Source of the DNA: Hymenobacter gelipurpurascens
Lineage (GTDB): Bacteria > Bacteroidota > Bacteroidia > Cytophagales > Hymenobacteraceae
Assembly: GCF_900187375.1 (NCBI RefSeq)
Contig: NZ_FYEW01000001.1
Coordinates: forward strand, 1,488,001 to 1,552,000
DNA length: 64,000 nt
Direction of reading: 5' to 3'
The number at the start of each line of letters is the position of its first letter. Within the stretch, counting starts at the first letter, position 1. Shown piece by piece: positions 51,276-59,390 of the stretch. A program made the position numbers and the translations under genes. The notes below the pieces were generated by a model that ran no database searches, was not told the DNA's origin, and saw nothing but the letters and a program-made list of their open reading frames with translations.

Positions 51276-52787
51276 ATGAACACAGCCGACACTACCGCCC
51301 AGAGCTTGCCCGATCTAGCGCCAGCCAGCGGTTCTAACCGACTGTTTCCCATCTTCCTGAAGTTGGAGCAGCTACATGTGCTGTTGGTAGGTGGCGGCAA
51401 CGTAGGCCACGAAAAGCTAGCGGCAATTCTCGCTAACAGCCCGGCTACCGCTGTAACCGTGGTGGCCACGTATTTTTCCGATGCACTGCTTGATCTAGCC
51501 GAAAAGCACCCCGCCGTGCAGCTGCGCGAACAGGCCTACCAAACCACCGACCTCGTAGGCCATGATCTGGTGATTGTGGCAACGGACGACAAAGCGCTGA
51601 ACCTGCGCATCAAGGCCGATGCTACGCGCCAGCGCCTGCTCTGCAACGTAGCCGACACGCCCGACGCCTGCGACTTCTACCTGGGCTCCATCGTGCAGAA
51701 GGGCGACTTGAAAATTGCCATCAGCACCAACGGTAAGTCGCCCACCATTGCCAAGCGCCTGCGCGAAATGCTGACCCATGCCATTCCCGATGAGCTCCAT
51801 GATGTGCTCCAGCGCATGTCGATCATTCGGGAGAAAGTAGGCGGCGACTTCGCGCACAAGGTAAAGTCGTTGAATGCCGTGACGGCCGAGCTAACGGGCG
51901 GACCGGCCTACGAGTCGCCGGCGGCGGCGCAGTGGCGGCGCCGGGCTACGGCGGCCCTGCTGGCTTTTGCTAGCCTGCTGGTGTTCAATATCCTCTCCTA
52001 CTACATCACCTGGGACCAGGTGTGGGGCGTGGCCAGCAACGCCAAGATGTTCTACCTCTTCGTTGCCATCGGTTTCGCGGCGCAGCTGATTGACGGGCTG
52101 CTAGGCATGGGCTACGGCGTCGTTACGGCCATCAGTCTGATGAGCATGAACATTGCGCCAGCCGCCGTGAGTGCCAGCATTCACACGGCCGAAATGTTTG
52201 CCAGCGGCGCCTCCGGGTACCATCACTACCGCTTCGGCAACGTCAACAAAAAGCTGTTCAAGGTCCTCCTGATTCCGGGCGTGCTGGGTGCCATTACGGG
52301 CGCGTTTCTACTGGCCCGCTTCGGAGAGCAATATGCTGGCTACGTGAAGCCTTTCCTGGCCGTGTACTTACTGTTGCTGGGCACGCGCATTCTTACTAAA
52401 GCCTTCAGCAAACCGAAGCCCCGCGTGAAACACAAGAAGCTAGGCCTGTTGGCCGCAGCCGGTGGTTTTTTGGATTCGTTTGGCGGGGGCGGCTGGGGGC
52501 CGTTGGTCACAAGCACGCTCATTGCCGGGGGCCGCACTCCGCAGTATGTCATTGGCTCGGTGAGCGTTACAGAGTTCTTCGTCACGTTTGCCAGCGCCGT
52601 TACGTTCTTTGCCACACTCGGCATTTCGCACTGGCAGATTATTCTGGGGCTGATTGTGGGCGGCGTGGCTGCTGCACCATTTGCTGCCCGGCTGGCCGGC
52701 CGCATTCCGGTCCGCTGGATGTTTGTGGGCGTGGGCCTGATGGTGATTGTGTGGAGCCTTTGGGCGCTGCGCAAGCTGTTTATGTAG
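51276..52787 (+). CDS. Fused Met8-type siroheme synthase and TauE/SafE permease
   Basis: The 503-residue product has two parts. Residues about 22-200 are a precorrin-2 dehydrogenase/ferrochelatase: FLKLEQLHVLLVGGGNVGHEK, VIVATDDKALNLRI and KIAISTNGKSPTIAKRLREML. Residues about 225-500 form eight or so membrane segments of the TSUP family with IDGLLGMGYGVVTAISLMS and GGFLDSFGGGGWGPLVTSTL repeats. The first part oxidises and metallates the CobA product; TSUP proteins move sulfite, sulfonates or related anions. The fusion joins cofactor synthesis and sulfur anion transport in one protein. It closes the operon. Confidence 0.9.
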   Translation: MNTADTTAQSLPDLAPASGSNRLFPIFLKLEQLHVLLVGGGNVGHEKLAAILANSPATAVTVVATYFSDALLDLAEKHPAVQLREQAYQTTDLVGHDLVIVATDDKALNLRIKADATRQRLLCNVADTPDACDFYLGSIVQKGDLKIAISTNGKSPTIAKRLREMLTHAIPDELHDVLQRMSIIREKVGGDFAHKVKSLNAVTAELTGGPAYESPAAAQWRRRATAALLAFASLLVFNILSYYITWDQVWGVASNAKMFYLFVAIGFAAQLIDGLLGMGYGVVTAISLMSMNIAPAAVSASIHTAEMFASGASGYHHYRFGNVNKKLFKVLLIPGVLGAITGAFLLARFGEQYAGYVKPFLAVYLLLLGTRILTKAFSKPKPRVKHKKLGLLAAAGGFLDSFGGGGWGPLVTSTLIAGGRTPQYVIGSVSVTEFFVTFASAVTFFATLGISHWQIILGLIVGGVAAAPFAARLAGRIPVRWMFVGVGLMVIVWSLWALRKLFM

Positions 52788-52800
52788 CAGCTGTAGTGGC

Positions 52801-53688
52801 CTAGCACAAGATATCGGCTGGCTCCTGTACCTGAACAAGCGAGCCAGCAGGCGTTGTTTCGGGTACGTAAGGCGACGTTGTACGCTGCACCCGCCGGATA
52901 AATTCAATGATCAACAAGGCACTAACCAGCAGCACCAGGCCGTAGGCCAGCCAGGAGCCCAGGGCTTCGTGAGGCGCCTGCTCACTATGCGCCTTCGATG
53001 ACAGGGAGCCCACTAAAGCCATCAGGTTGTTTAGCGCGTGCATCACGATACACAGCAGCAACGATTGGGTGCGGTAGTAGAGCCAGCCAACCAACAAACC
53101 CATTATTCCAGCTGATACAATCTGGGCTGGGTTCAGATGAAACAGGCCAAACAACAGCGCCGACTGCCCAATAGCTACCCACGGCCGGTAATTGCGCAGC
53201 AATCCGTTGAGCAGTATTCCGCGGAACAGGATTTCTTCCAGCAGTGGCGCACTAATTCCGATCATCAGAAAGGCCAACACAGGCTGGGCTTCCATCTGCC
53301 GGAAAGTGTTGTCAGCCCAGTTGGGTAAGTGCACATAATGCAGCACAGAGCGCAGCATAATTTGCGCCACCGCTACCACGGGTAGGGCTATATAAATCCA
53401 GCGGGGCACCTGGCCTAGCAGCTGCATGGGTTGTGTGCGCCGTCTGTTATACCACAGCAAAAATCCAATGGTCGCTATTTCGCCCAGCACCGTAGCCACC
53501 GAGCTTACCACGATAGATTTGTGGTGCACTCCCCTATCGAAAATGAGCAGTATAGGTATAGCCGCCAGTACCATAATCAGCAGAAACCAGCCCAGCGAGG
53601 CCCAGCTTTCTTTAATGGTTGGGTAAGCAGTTGCCGGGCGGTGTGGGGCGGCGTGGAGTACTTCGGGTTCGGGTAAAACTGCTTCCAT
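52801..53688 (-). CDS. CPBP family intramembrane metalloprotease
   Basis: The 295-residue product starts at ATG 53688. It has about eight membrane segments and the CPBP motifs: APLLEEILFRGILLNGLL (Glu-Glu and Arg), LLFGLFHLNPAQ (Phe-His) and VMHALNNLMALV (His-x-x-Asn). Family members are putative type II CAAX prenyl proteases or bacteriocin-processing proteins; the substrate is unknown. The stop TAG lies in the AGTGGCCTAG motif next to the end of the siroheme-permease gene. Confidence 0.9.
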   Translation of the reverse strand: MEAVLPEPEVLHAAPHRPATAYPTIKESWASLGWFLLIMVLAAIPILLIFDRGVHHKSIVVSSVATVLGEIATIGFLLWYNRRRTQPMQLLGQVPRWIYIALPVVAVAQIMLRSVLHYVHLPNWADNTFRQMEAQPVLAFLMIGISAPLLEEILFRGILLNGLLRNYRPWVAIGQSALLFGLFHLNPAQIVSAGIMGLLVGWLYYRTQSLLLCIVMHALNNLMALVGSLSSKAHSEQAPHEALGSWLAYGLVLLVSALLIIEFIRRVQRTTSPYVPETTPAGSLVQVQEPADILC

Positions 53689-53750
53689 GGATAGGCCTTG
53701 TGCGATAGAAAAACGGGTAGATAAGAGGGCCGAAAATACCCTTTCTCGGA

Positions 53751-53801
53751 CAAGTGCCCACAAAAAAGCCGGAACTCGTCCGGCTTTTTTGTGGGCACTT
53801 G
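53751..53801 (-). terminator. Perfect 23-bp hairpin terminator of the APC permease gene
   Basis: Bases 53751-53773 are the exact complement of 53779-53801 around the loop ACTCG, with six A or T next to the GC tip on both strands. On the minus strand it follows the permease stop codon. Confidence 0.9.
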
Positions 53802-53815
53802 GTTTCTGGACTGGC

Positions 53816-55270
53816 CTAGGCCACTAGTTCCTCTTGTTGGGCGCGCAGCTTACTGTGTTTTTTGCCGTAGCCGAAGTAAATAGCCAGCCCGATGGCCAGC
53901 CAGACAGCCAGACGCAACCACGTTTCCCAAGGCAGGGCTACCATCATCACTACGCAGGTCAGGATGCCGAGAATAGGCACCAGCGGCACCCACGGCGTAC
54001 GGAAGCCACGGGGCGCATTGGGTTCTTTTTTACGCATGATGAGTACACCCAGGCACACCATCACAAAGGCCAGCAGGGTGCCAATGCTAGTCATCTCGCC
54101 CACTACCGAAATGGGCACGAAGCCTGCAAAGAGCGCAATGAACAGGCCTAGCAGCAGGCTGGACTCAAGCGGCGTGCGGAACTTGGCGTGGATGCGCGCA
54201 AAAACAGGAGGCAGCAGCCCATCCTTGGCCATGGAGAAAAACACGCGGGTCTGGCCCAGCAAATCCACCAGAATTACGGACGTGTAGCCAATGATAATGG
54301 CCAGAATTACGGCCGAGGAAAGCCAGGCATACGGCGTTTTTTCGATGGCAATAGCCACGGGAGCGGCACTGCCCTTGAACTCGGTGTAGTTGGCCAAGCC
54401 GGTCATGACGTGCCCAAACAGCACGAATAGAATGGTGCAGATAACCAGGGAGCCGATGATGCCGATGGGCATATTGCGCTGCGGATTCTTGGTTTCCTGA
54501 GCCATAGTGGCCACAATATCGAAGCCAATAAACACGAAGAATACCACACCGGCCCCACGCAGAATCCCGCTCCAGCCAAACTCGCCGAAGGTACCGGTGT
54601 TCTCGGGAATGTAGGGATGATAGTTGGCCGGATCGATGTACTGCCAACCCAGCGCGATGAACACCAGCACCACCGCAACCTTGAGCGTAACCACAATGGC
54701 ATTGAACCACGCCGAGCCCTTGGTGCCGCGAATGATGATAAGCGTGATAAGCAGCACAATCAGCATGGCGGGCACATTCACGAACCCGTGCACCGAGCTG
54801 CCATCAGCCAGCGTGGCCGACTCGAACGGCGACATCACTAGCTGCGGCGGCAGGTGTATGCCCGACTTAGCCAGAAATTTCAGCAGATACTGCGACCAGC
54901 TGATGGCCACCGTGGCAGCGCCTACGGAGTATTCCAGCACCAAATCCCAGCCGATAATCCAGGCAAACAGCTCGCCCATAGTGGCATAGGCGTAGGTGTA
55001 GGCCGAGCCAGATACGGGCACCATGGAGGCAAACTCGGCGTAGCAGAGTGCCGAAAATGCGCAGCCAATGGCTGCCACAATAAACGAGAGGGTGATGGCC
55101 GGGCCGGCATTATTGGCGGCGGCAATACCTGTGAGCGAAAACAATCCAGCCCCAATGATTACCCCAATGCCCATCGTGATGAGGTTGAAGCCGTTCAGAC
55201 TTCGTTTGAGGGTGTTTGCGCCGGTTTCGGCGGCTTCCTGCCGCAGCAGTTCCAGTGATTTTTTAAGCAT
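53816..55270 (-). CDS. APC family amino acid permease under SAM riboswitch control
   Basis: The 484-residue product starts at ATG 55270 (MLKKSLELLRQEAAETGANT). It has about 12-13 membrane segments and the APC pattern GIGVIIGAGLFSLTGIAAAN in the first helix, ALCYAEFASMVPVSGSAYTYAYATMGELFAWIIGW, and FVFIGFDIVATMAQETKNPQRNMP. It resembles cationic amino-acid transporters, but its leader carries a SAM-I riboswitch and a Cys-rich micro-ORF like those ahead of cysH. Uptake of methionine, cysteine or a related sulfur compound is therefore likely. The reading frame ends Val-Ala-stop in the CTAGGCCACT motif. Confidence 0.92.
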   Translation of the reverse strand: MLKKSLELLRQEAAETGANTLKRSLNGFNLITMGIGVIIGAGLFSLTGIAAANNAGPAITLSFIVAAIGCAFSALCYAEFASMVPVSGSAYTYAYATMGELFAWIIGWDLVLEYSVGAATVAISWSQYLLKFLAKSGIHLPPQLVMSPFESATLADGSSVHGFVNVPAMLIVLLITLIIIRGTKGSAWFNAIVVTLKVAVVLVFIALGWQYIDPANYHPYIPENTGTFGEFGWSGILRGAGVVFFVFIGFDIVATMAQETKNPQRNMPIGIIGSLVICTILFVLFGHVMTGLANYTEFKGSAAPVAIAIEKTPYAWLSSAVILAIIIGYTSVILVDLLGQTRVFFSMAKDGLLPPVFARIHAKFRTPLESSLLLGLFIALFAGFVPISVVGEMTSIGTLLAFVMVCLGVLIMRKKEPNAPRGFRTPWVPLVPILGILTCVVMMVALPWETWLRLAVWLAIGLAIYFGYGKKHSKLRAQQEELVA

Positions 55271-55551
55271 AAAAACAGAATGCCAACGCACACGTTGGCC
55301 GGTGATAAATAGGTCCGATCAGGGAAGCTCTCTGCCGCCAGCCAAGTGGCATACGAGTGCAGCAAACTGGCATAACGCGATGGGGGGAGCAGCGAGCTTG
55401 GCCTCTATTAGGAAAGCCAGTAAACACAGCCCCCATGCGAGGCAGCGGAGAAAAACCCGACCAGGAAAAGGAAAAGAAGAGCACGCGCCGCGGCAACGAC
55501 TTAGGCCGCCCGCATAAGGCTCTTAAAAACTGTGAGCGATAAAATCAGGCC

Positions 55552-55659
55552 TCAACAGCAACAACACGCACCGCTACAACACGCCTGCCGATGGGCAGAA
55601 ACGCCAAAAGAGGCAGCAAAAACTACAAAACGGGCAGTACGGCAGGGGCGAAAATCCAC
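55552..55659 (-). CDS. Cys-rich leader micro-ORF ahead of the APC permease
   Basis: A 35-codon frame starts at GTG 55659, 6 bases after the riboswitch P1 helix, and ends TGT TGT TGC TGT TGA, giving QACCSGACCCC at the C-terminus. The last six residues, GACCCC, equal those of the micro-ORF at 39866-39979, whereas the N-terminal parts differ. This pattern of divergence with a conserved Cys-run at the stop supports translation and a stalling role. The permease start lies 281 bases further on. Function is inferred. Confidence 0.65.
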   Translation of the reverse strand: MDFRPCRTARFVVFAASFGVSAHRQACCSGACCCC

Positions 55660-55665
55660 GGCAAC

Positions 55666-55764
55666 TTGTTTTTATATGGTCAGGAATTGGCACCGTTCCG
55701 GCAGTTGCGGATGGTTGCCGACGCTTCATCGAGCCTGTCTCTCAGCGCCTCTGTATAAAAACAA
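55666..55764 (-). promoter_or_regulatory. SAM-I (S-box) riboswitch ahead of the APC permease
   Basis: On the minus strand the P1 helix is TTGTTTTTATA with TATAAAAACAA, the same 11 base pairs as in the copy at 39761-39858. The core blocks AGAGGCGCTGAGAGACAGG, CGATGAAGCGTCGGCAACC and GGTGCCAATTCCTGACC follow the S-box consensus closely. Upstream sequence shares ACCAATTCTTT with the other copy, so the two leaders are related by duplication. Confidence 0.94.
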
Positions 55765-55791
55765 TCCTTTGTCGGTAAAGAATTGGTAGCG

Positions 55792-55824
55792 CAAAGGTAC
55801 ATCCGGCCGGCGCGCATTTACAAA
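55792..55824 (-). promoter_or_regulatory. Promoter of the APC permease leader
   Basis: On the minus strand TTTG (55824-55821) and TACCTTTG (55799-55792) match the -33 and -7 boxes with a 21-base gap, exactly as at 39700-39732. Confidence 0.75.
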
Positions 55825-55846
55825 CACACCGGTTCCCGTGCAGACC

Positions 55847-55862
55847 AGTGGCCTAGGCCACT
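55847..55862. repeat. Perfect 16-bp palindrome AGTGGCCTAGGCCACT
   Basis: This is the complete palindromic form of the abundant decamer. It lies between the divergent permease leader and the Spy-like gene. Near copies are the core of the terminator at 39476-39501 and 60291-60305. Confidence 0.9.
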
Positions 55863-56063
55863 CTACTCCTACTAATGGCCCGCCTGACTGCTTTAAAACC
55901 TAAAGGTTTAACCCAGCAATAGTCTTTTTTTTATTTTACCAAAATCTGTCCTTCGCCCAAAAGTTGGCATCTGAGTTGCAAATACCCATTGCAGAAGGCC
56001 ACAAACCTGTTTCAGGAAGCGGCTTCATTCTTTTCTTCGATTTAACAATTCAGCTATTTTCTA

Positions 56064-56489
56064 ATGAACAAGCTTCTCGTAATTCTTGCCGCTTTCTCTC
56101 TTTCTGCTGGTGTAGCTTCGGCCCAAACGGCTCCTACAAAAGTCAAATACAAATCTAAAACGGACCAAGCTGCCAAGGCTCAAAAGACGCCCGAACAGAA
56201 GGCCGACCACAAAGCCAAGCAGCTGGCGCAAAAGCTGAATCTAACCGCTGAGCAGACCGAGAAAGTGCGGCAGTTGCATCTCTCCCGCTACCAGCAACTG
56301 CAGGCCAACCGCGTCAAGTATGCCACAGCAGGCAAAAGCGCGGCCCGCAAGCAGGAAATGAAGACCGATAAGGCTGCTTACGAAGCCCAGCTCAAGCAAA
56401 TCCTGAGCGCCGAGCAGTACACTAAATACGCCCAGCTGCGCGCTGAAAAAGTGGAAAAGCATAAGGCGCAGCGCAAAGCCAAAAGCTAA
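56064..56489 (+). CDS. Spy/CpxP-like periplasmic helical protein
   Basis: The 141-residue product has a signal peptide ending near VASAQ (residue 21). The rest is helical and very rich in Lys, Gln and Ala, with KLNLTAEQTEKVRQLHLSRYQQ and AYEAQLKQILSAEQYTKYAQLRAEK, the pair of LTxxQ-like motifs seen in small periplasmic chaperone-like proteins of Bacteroidota. Its role may be envelope stress protection. It is single-gene with its own terminator. Confidence 0.75.
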   Translation: MNKLLVILAAFSLSAGVASAQTAPTKVKYKSKTDQAAKAQKTPEQKADHKAKQLAQKLNLTAEQTEKVRQLHLSRYQQLQANRVKYATAGKSAARKQEMKTDKAAYEAQLKQILSAEQYTKYAQLRAEKVEKHKAQRKAKS

Positions 56490-56510
56490 CCGTACCTAAC
56501 AGATCTAAGA

Positions 56511-56542
56511 AAAGCCTCACCGTAGCGGTTGAGGCTTTTTTT
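56511..56542 (+). terminator. Terminator of the Spy-like gene
   Basis: AAAGCCTCA (56511-56519) pairs with TGAGGCTTT (56530-56538), with additional CCG/CGG pairing near the loop, and is followed by a T-run to 56542. Confidence 0.88.
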
Positions 56543-56659
56543 GTGCACCAGCCGGCCAGTCAGGCCCCAAAACCCAACTGTAGGCCACTACGCGCGTATT
56601 GCGCCTACACTTCTTCTGTTCTGCCGAAGCGCCAGCGCACTTCGATCACCTAGTACGTT

Positions 56660-57349
56660 ATGAAAGCATGCCTATGCAACGCATTGAAAATCACGGGCTA
56701 TGTAGCAGGCTCCATAGGTGGCGCGCTAGGCCTCTACCTAGGTGCCGCCGCCGTATTGTCGCGCATTCCCAGCCCCAAAACCAGCACCGATCCGCTGACG
56801 GACCTGGATATTTATATCTACTCCAACGGCGTGCATACCGATATTGTGGTGCCCATCCGCACCCCCTACATCGATTGGAGCAAAACGATTCTGCTGGCGA
56901 ATACGCCCTCCAACGACCCCGCCATGCAATACCTGGGCTTCGGGTGGGGCGATAAAGGCTTCTACCTCGATACGCCCACGTGGGCCGAGCTAAAGCCGAG
57001 CACGGCGTTCAAAGCCATGTTTTACCTGGGCACCTCGGCCATGCATACCACCTTCTACAAGGAGATGCACGAGAGCGAAGACTGCGTAAAAATCAGTATC
57101 AGCCACAACGACTACCGCCGCCTGATTCGCTACATCCAGGAGAGTTTCCGCTACGATGCGCTAGGCCACCCCATCTATATTCCGGGCCACAGCTACGGCC
57201 CCGACGACTCTTTTTATGAGGCGCACCGCACCTATGGCTGGTTTTACACCTGCAACACCTGGGCCAACGACGCCCTGAAAGCCAGCGGCCAGAAAGCCAG
57301 CCTCTGGACACCCTTCGACACCGGGATTTTCTATCAGTACCGGAAGTAA
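56660..57349 (+). CDS. TIGR02117 / DUF2459 family protein
   Basis: The 229-residue product has a hydrophobic N-terminal segment (about 10-35) and the family motifs IYIYSNGVHTDIVVP, GFGWGDKGFYLDTPTW and FYTCNTWANDALKASG with conserved His, Asp, Cys and Trp. It is probably membrane-anchored with the main domain outside the cytoplasm. Family function is unknown, although the conserved Cys-Asn and His suggest a papain-like NlpC-type fold, which is inference. Confidence 0.85.
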   Translation: MKACLCNALKITGYVAGSIGGALGLYLGAAAVLSRIPSPKTSTDPLTDLDIYIYSNGVHTDIVVPIRTPYIDWSKTILLANTPSNDPAMQYLGFGWGDKGFYLDTPTWAELKPSTAFKAMFYLGTSAMHTTFYKEMHESEDCVKISISHNDYRRLIRYIQESFRYDALGHPIYIPGHSYGPDDSFYEAHRTYGWFYTCNTWANDALKASGQKASLWTPFDTGIFYQYRK

Positions 57350-57387
57350 ACGCTTATAGGCTAGTCGGCAATTCTCAGGTGAGCTTG

Positions 57388-58134
57388 CTACAGAACTTCC
57401 GTCGTGGGGTTCGCTCTGAAATACCGCATCCGGTAGCAGTTCATGGCGGTGTTGCCGAGCTGCTCCAGCAGGCGGTAGTTGGCAATGGCGCCCACCGCCG
57501 CCCCAATTACGGGCACCAGCTGCGCCATCTTGGCCAGGTCAATATAGTCGCGGTACTCCTGCTGAAACGTGCGCCAGTCGAACTCGTGCACGTCCGTCGG
57601 CAACGTGTGGCGGTAGGCATCCCAGTCGGCAATGCGGCTATACACTTCGTTGCGGGTGTGCTGGCTGCTGAAAGCCAGTTGGAAGATGTGCAGCAGGAAT
57701 AGCCGCTCGGTATAGTCCTTCACATCGTAGCCATAGAACGCGGCGATATCAAAGAGCAGTTTCAGTTTGATGCCCAGCAACAGCGGAAAATCGGCGAGGC
57801 CGAGCAGGAAACCGCCCGCGCCCGTTACGGCTCCTTCGGCGGCAGCCGTGTTGCGGTAGTATTTCACGCGGGTACGTACCGCGGCTTCGCGCTCTGCCAA
57901 CGGCAGTTCCAGCACGGGCTTCCGGGTGGTATGCGTAGAGCCGAACAACACACCCCGCACCATCTGCTTGATGGCGGTGGTAATGGCCTCGTGTACTTTC
58001 TCCGGCAGAAACGCATTCAGCCGCCCTTGTACCTGCCGCGCCAAGCGGTTCAGCATAGTAGGTGGCTGCTGCATCTTGCGCTGCCACGCCCGTAGCTCGG
58101 TGTAGGCCTGTTGGTCGGAGTAAGGCGAAGTCAT
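57388..58134 (-). CDS. EcsC family protein
   Basis: The 248-residue product starts at ATG 58134 (MTSPYSDQQAYTELRAWQRKM). It has the EcsC pattern: an N-terminal helix pair, GAVTGAGGFLLGLADFPLLLGIKLKLLFDIAAFYGYD in the middle and a closing VPVIGAAVGAIANYRLLEQLG. Members are named after the third gene of the Bacillus ecs ABC transporter operon, but no transporter is adjacent. The role is unknown. A start at 58149 is possible. Confidence 0.85.
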   Translation of the reverse strand: MTSPYSDQQAYTELRAWQRKMQQPPTMLNRLARQVQGRLNAFLPEKVHEAITTAIKQMVRGVLFGSTHTTRKPVLELPLAEREAAVRTRVKYYRNTAAAEGAVTGAGGFLLGLADFPLLLGIKLKLLFDIAAFYGYDVKDYTERLFLLHIFQLAFSSQHTRNEVYSRIADWDAYRHTLPTDVHEFDWRTFQQEYRDYIDLAKMAQLVPVIGAAVGAIANYRLLEQLGNTAMNCYRMRYFRANPTTEVL

Positions 58135-58223
58135 AGAATGAAGGTGCACATTTCTACAGCCATTTCATTTCCTGTCCCGCTTCTATGGGCTTGTCGCCTG
58201 AGAAAATGACAGGTCATAGTCCT

Positions 58224-59249
58224 CTACTTCAACTTATAAATCCGCTCAATAATTTCTACCACTTTCAGGCCCTCCAGGGCATTCGTAGTAGCGGAGCTGC
58301 GCTTCTGCACCGTTTCAATTACGTTTTCGATGATGTGGACGTGGTTGGCGGCGCTGCCTTGGTACGAGCCATACTCGTTGGCGGGGTTGGTGGGCGGTAG
58401 CGGTGGCAGGGTGTAGTCGCGGAGGTAACAATACTCCACCTTATCCATGTACTGCCCCCCGATTTTGAGGCTGCCGTGCTCGGCTATTACCGTGAGGGAG
58501 CTTTCCAGGTTTCGGTCCCAGACGGCGGTGCTGTATTGCAGCGTGCCACTGCCGCCGCTCACCAGATCAAACGTTACGAGGCCCGAGTCTTCAAATTCGG
58601 TGAGATTCTGGTGATTGAAGTCGCGGAAGCGGGCCGAGATATTAGTGATGTCGCCGAAGACCCAGTAGAGCAGATCCACGAAGTGGCTGAACTGCGTGAA
58701 GAGCGTGCCGCCATCCTGCTGCCGGGTGCCTTTCCAGGCGCTGGGCTGGTAGTAGCGGGCGTCGCGGTTCCAGAAGCAGTTGATCTGCACCAGGTATACC
58801 TGGCCTAGGCGGCCTTCCTCCATTAGTTGCTTAAGCCACGCAGCCGGCGGCGAATAGCGGTTCTGCATCACCCCAAACACCAGGCGCCCGGTTTGCGCGG
58901 CAGTGCGCACTACAGCTTCCGCATCCTGTGTGCGCAACGCAATAGGCTTCTCAATGACGACGTGTAGGCCATGTTCCAAGCCAGCTATAGCCTGCGACGT
59001 GTGCTGGTCATTTGGTGTAGCTATAGTTAATACATCGGCCACCAAACCAGCTGTAAAGTACTCATCCAGAGACAGAAAGAAAGAAACACCTGGAAAAGCA
59101 AGCGCCAGCTCAGGGGCCAGTTCCGGGCGCACATCAATCAGGGCTACCAGCTGTGCGCCGGCATGACGGGCCACCAGCGCAGCATGACGGAGACCAATGT
59201 GGCCTACACCACAAATAGCAAAGCGGACGGCAGGAAGAGAATCAGCCAA
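58224..59249 (-). CDS. Gfo/Idh/MocA family oxidoreductase
   Basis: The 341-residue product has the NAD-binding FAICGVGHIGLRHAALV, VALIDVRPEL, TIATPNDQHTSQAIAGLEHG and HVVIEKPIAL (the EKP signature), then the C-terminal sheet domain with DGGTLFTQFSHFVDLLYWVFG. It probably oxidises or reduces a sugar nucleotide, for example in glycan synthesis. TTG at 59249 is chosen because the longer frame (GTG 59342) begins inside the terminator of the upstream gene. Confidence 0.85.
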   Translation of the reverse strand: MADSLPAVRFAICGVGHIGLRHAALVARHAGAQLVALIDVRPELAPELALAFPGVSFFLSLDEYFTAGLVADVLTIATPNDQHTSQAIAGLEHGLHVVIEKPIALRTQDAEAVVRTAAQTGRLVFGVMQNRYSPPAAWLKQLMEEGRLGQVYLVQINCFWNRDARYYQPSAWKGTRQQDGGTLFTQFSHFVDLLYWVFGDITNISARFRDFNHQNLTEFEDSGLVTFDLVSGGSGTLQYSTAVWDRNLESSLTVIAEHGSLKIGGQYMDKVEYCYLRDYTLPPLPPTNPANEYGSYQGSAANHVHIIENVIETVQKRSSATTNALEGLKVVEIIERIYKLK

Positions 59250-59311
59250 TGGAAAGAGATGCAAGCAAAACAGAGTAGCAAGCTGCGAAAAAACCCGCGT
59301 TTCTGTGCGCC

Positions 59312-59353
59312 AAAAAAAAGCCTGTAACGCTGCAAGCAGCACTACAGGCTTTT
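59312..59353 (-). terminator. Terminator of the M48 protease gene
   Basis: On the minus strand AAAAGCCTGTA pairs with TACAGGCTTTT and the T-run is extended to eight bases (plus-strand A-run 59312-59319). It lies between the protease and oxidoreductase genes. Confidence 0.88.
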
Positions 59354-59390
59354 AGAATTGGCTAGTGTAGTAGCCAACAGCTGTTTAGGA

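Noticed and set aside
55532..55789. 85-codon plus-strand open frame
   Set aside because: It is the antisense of the second riboswitch and Cys micro-ORF.
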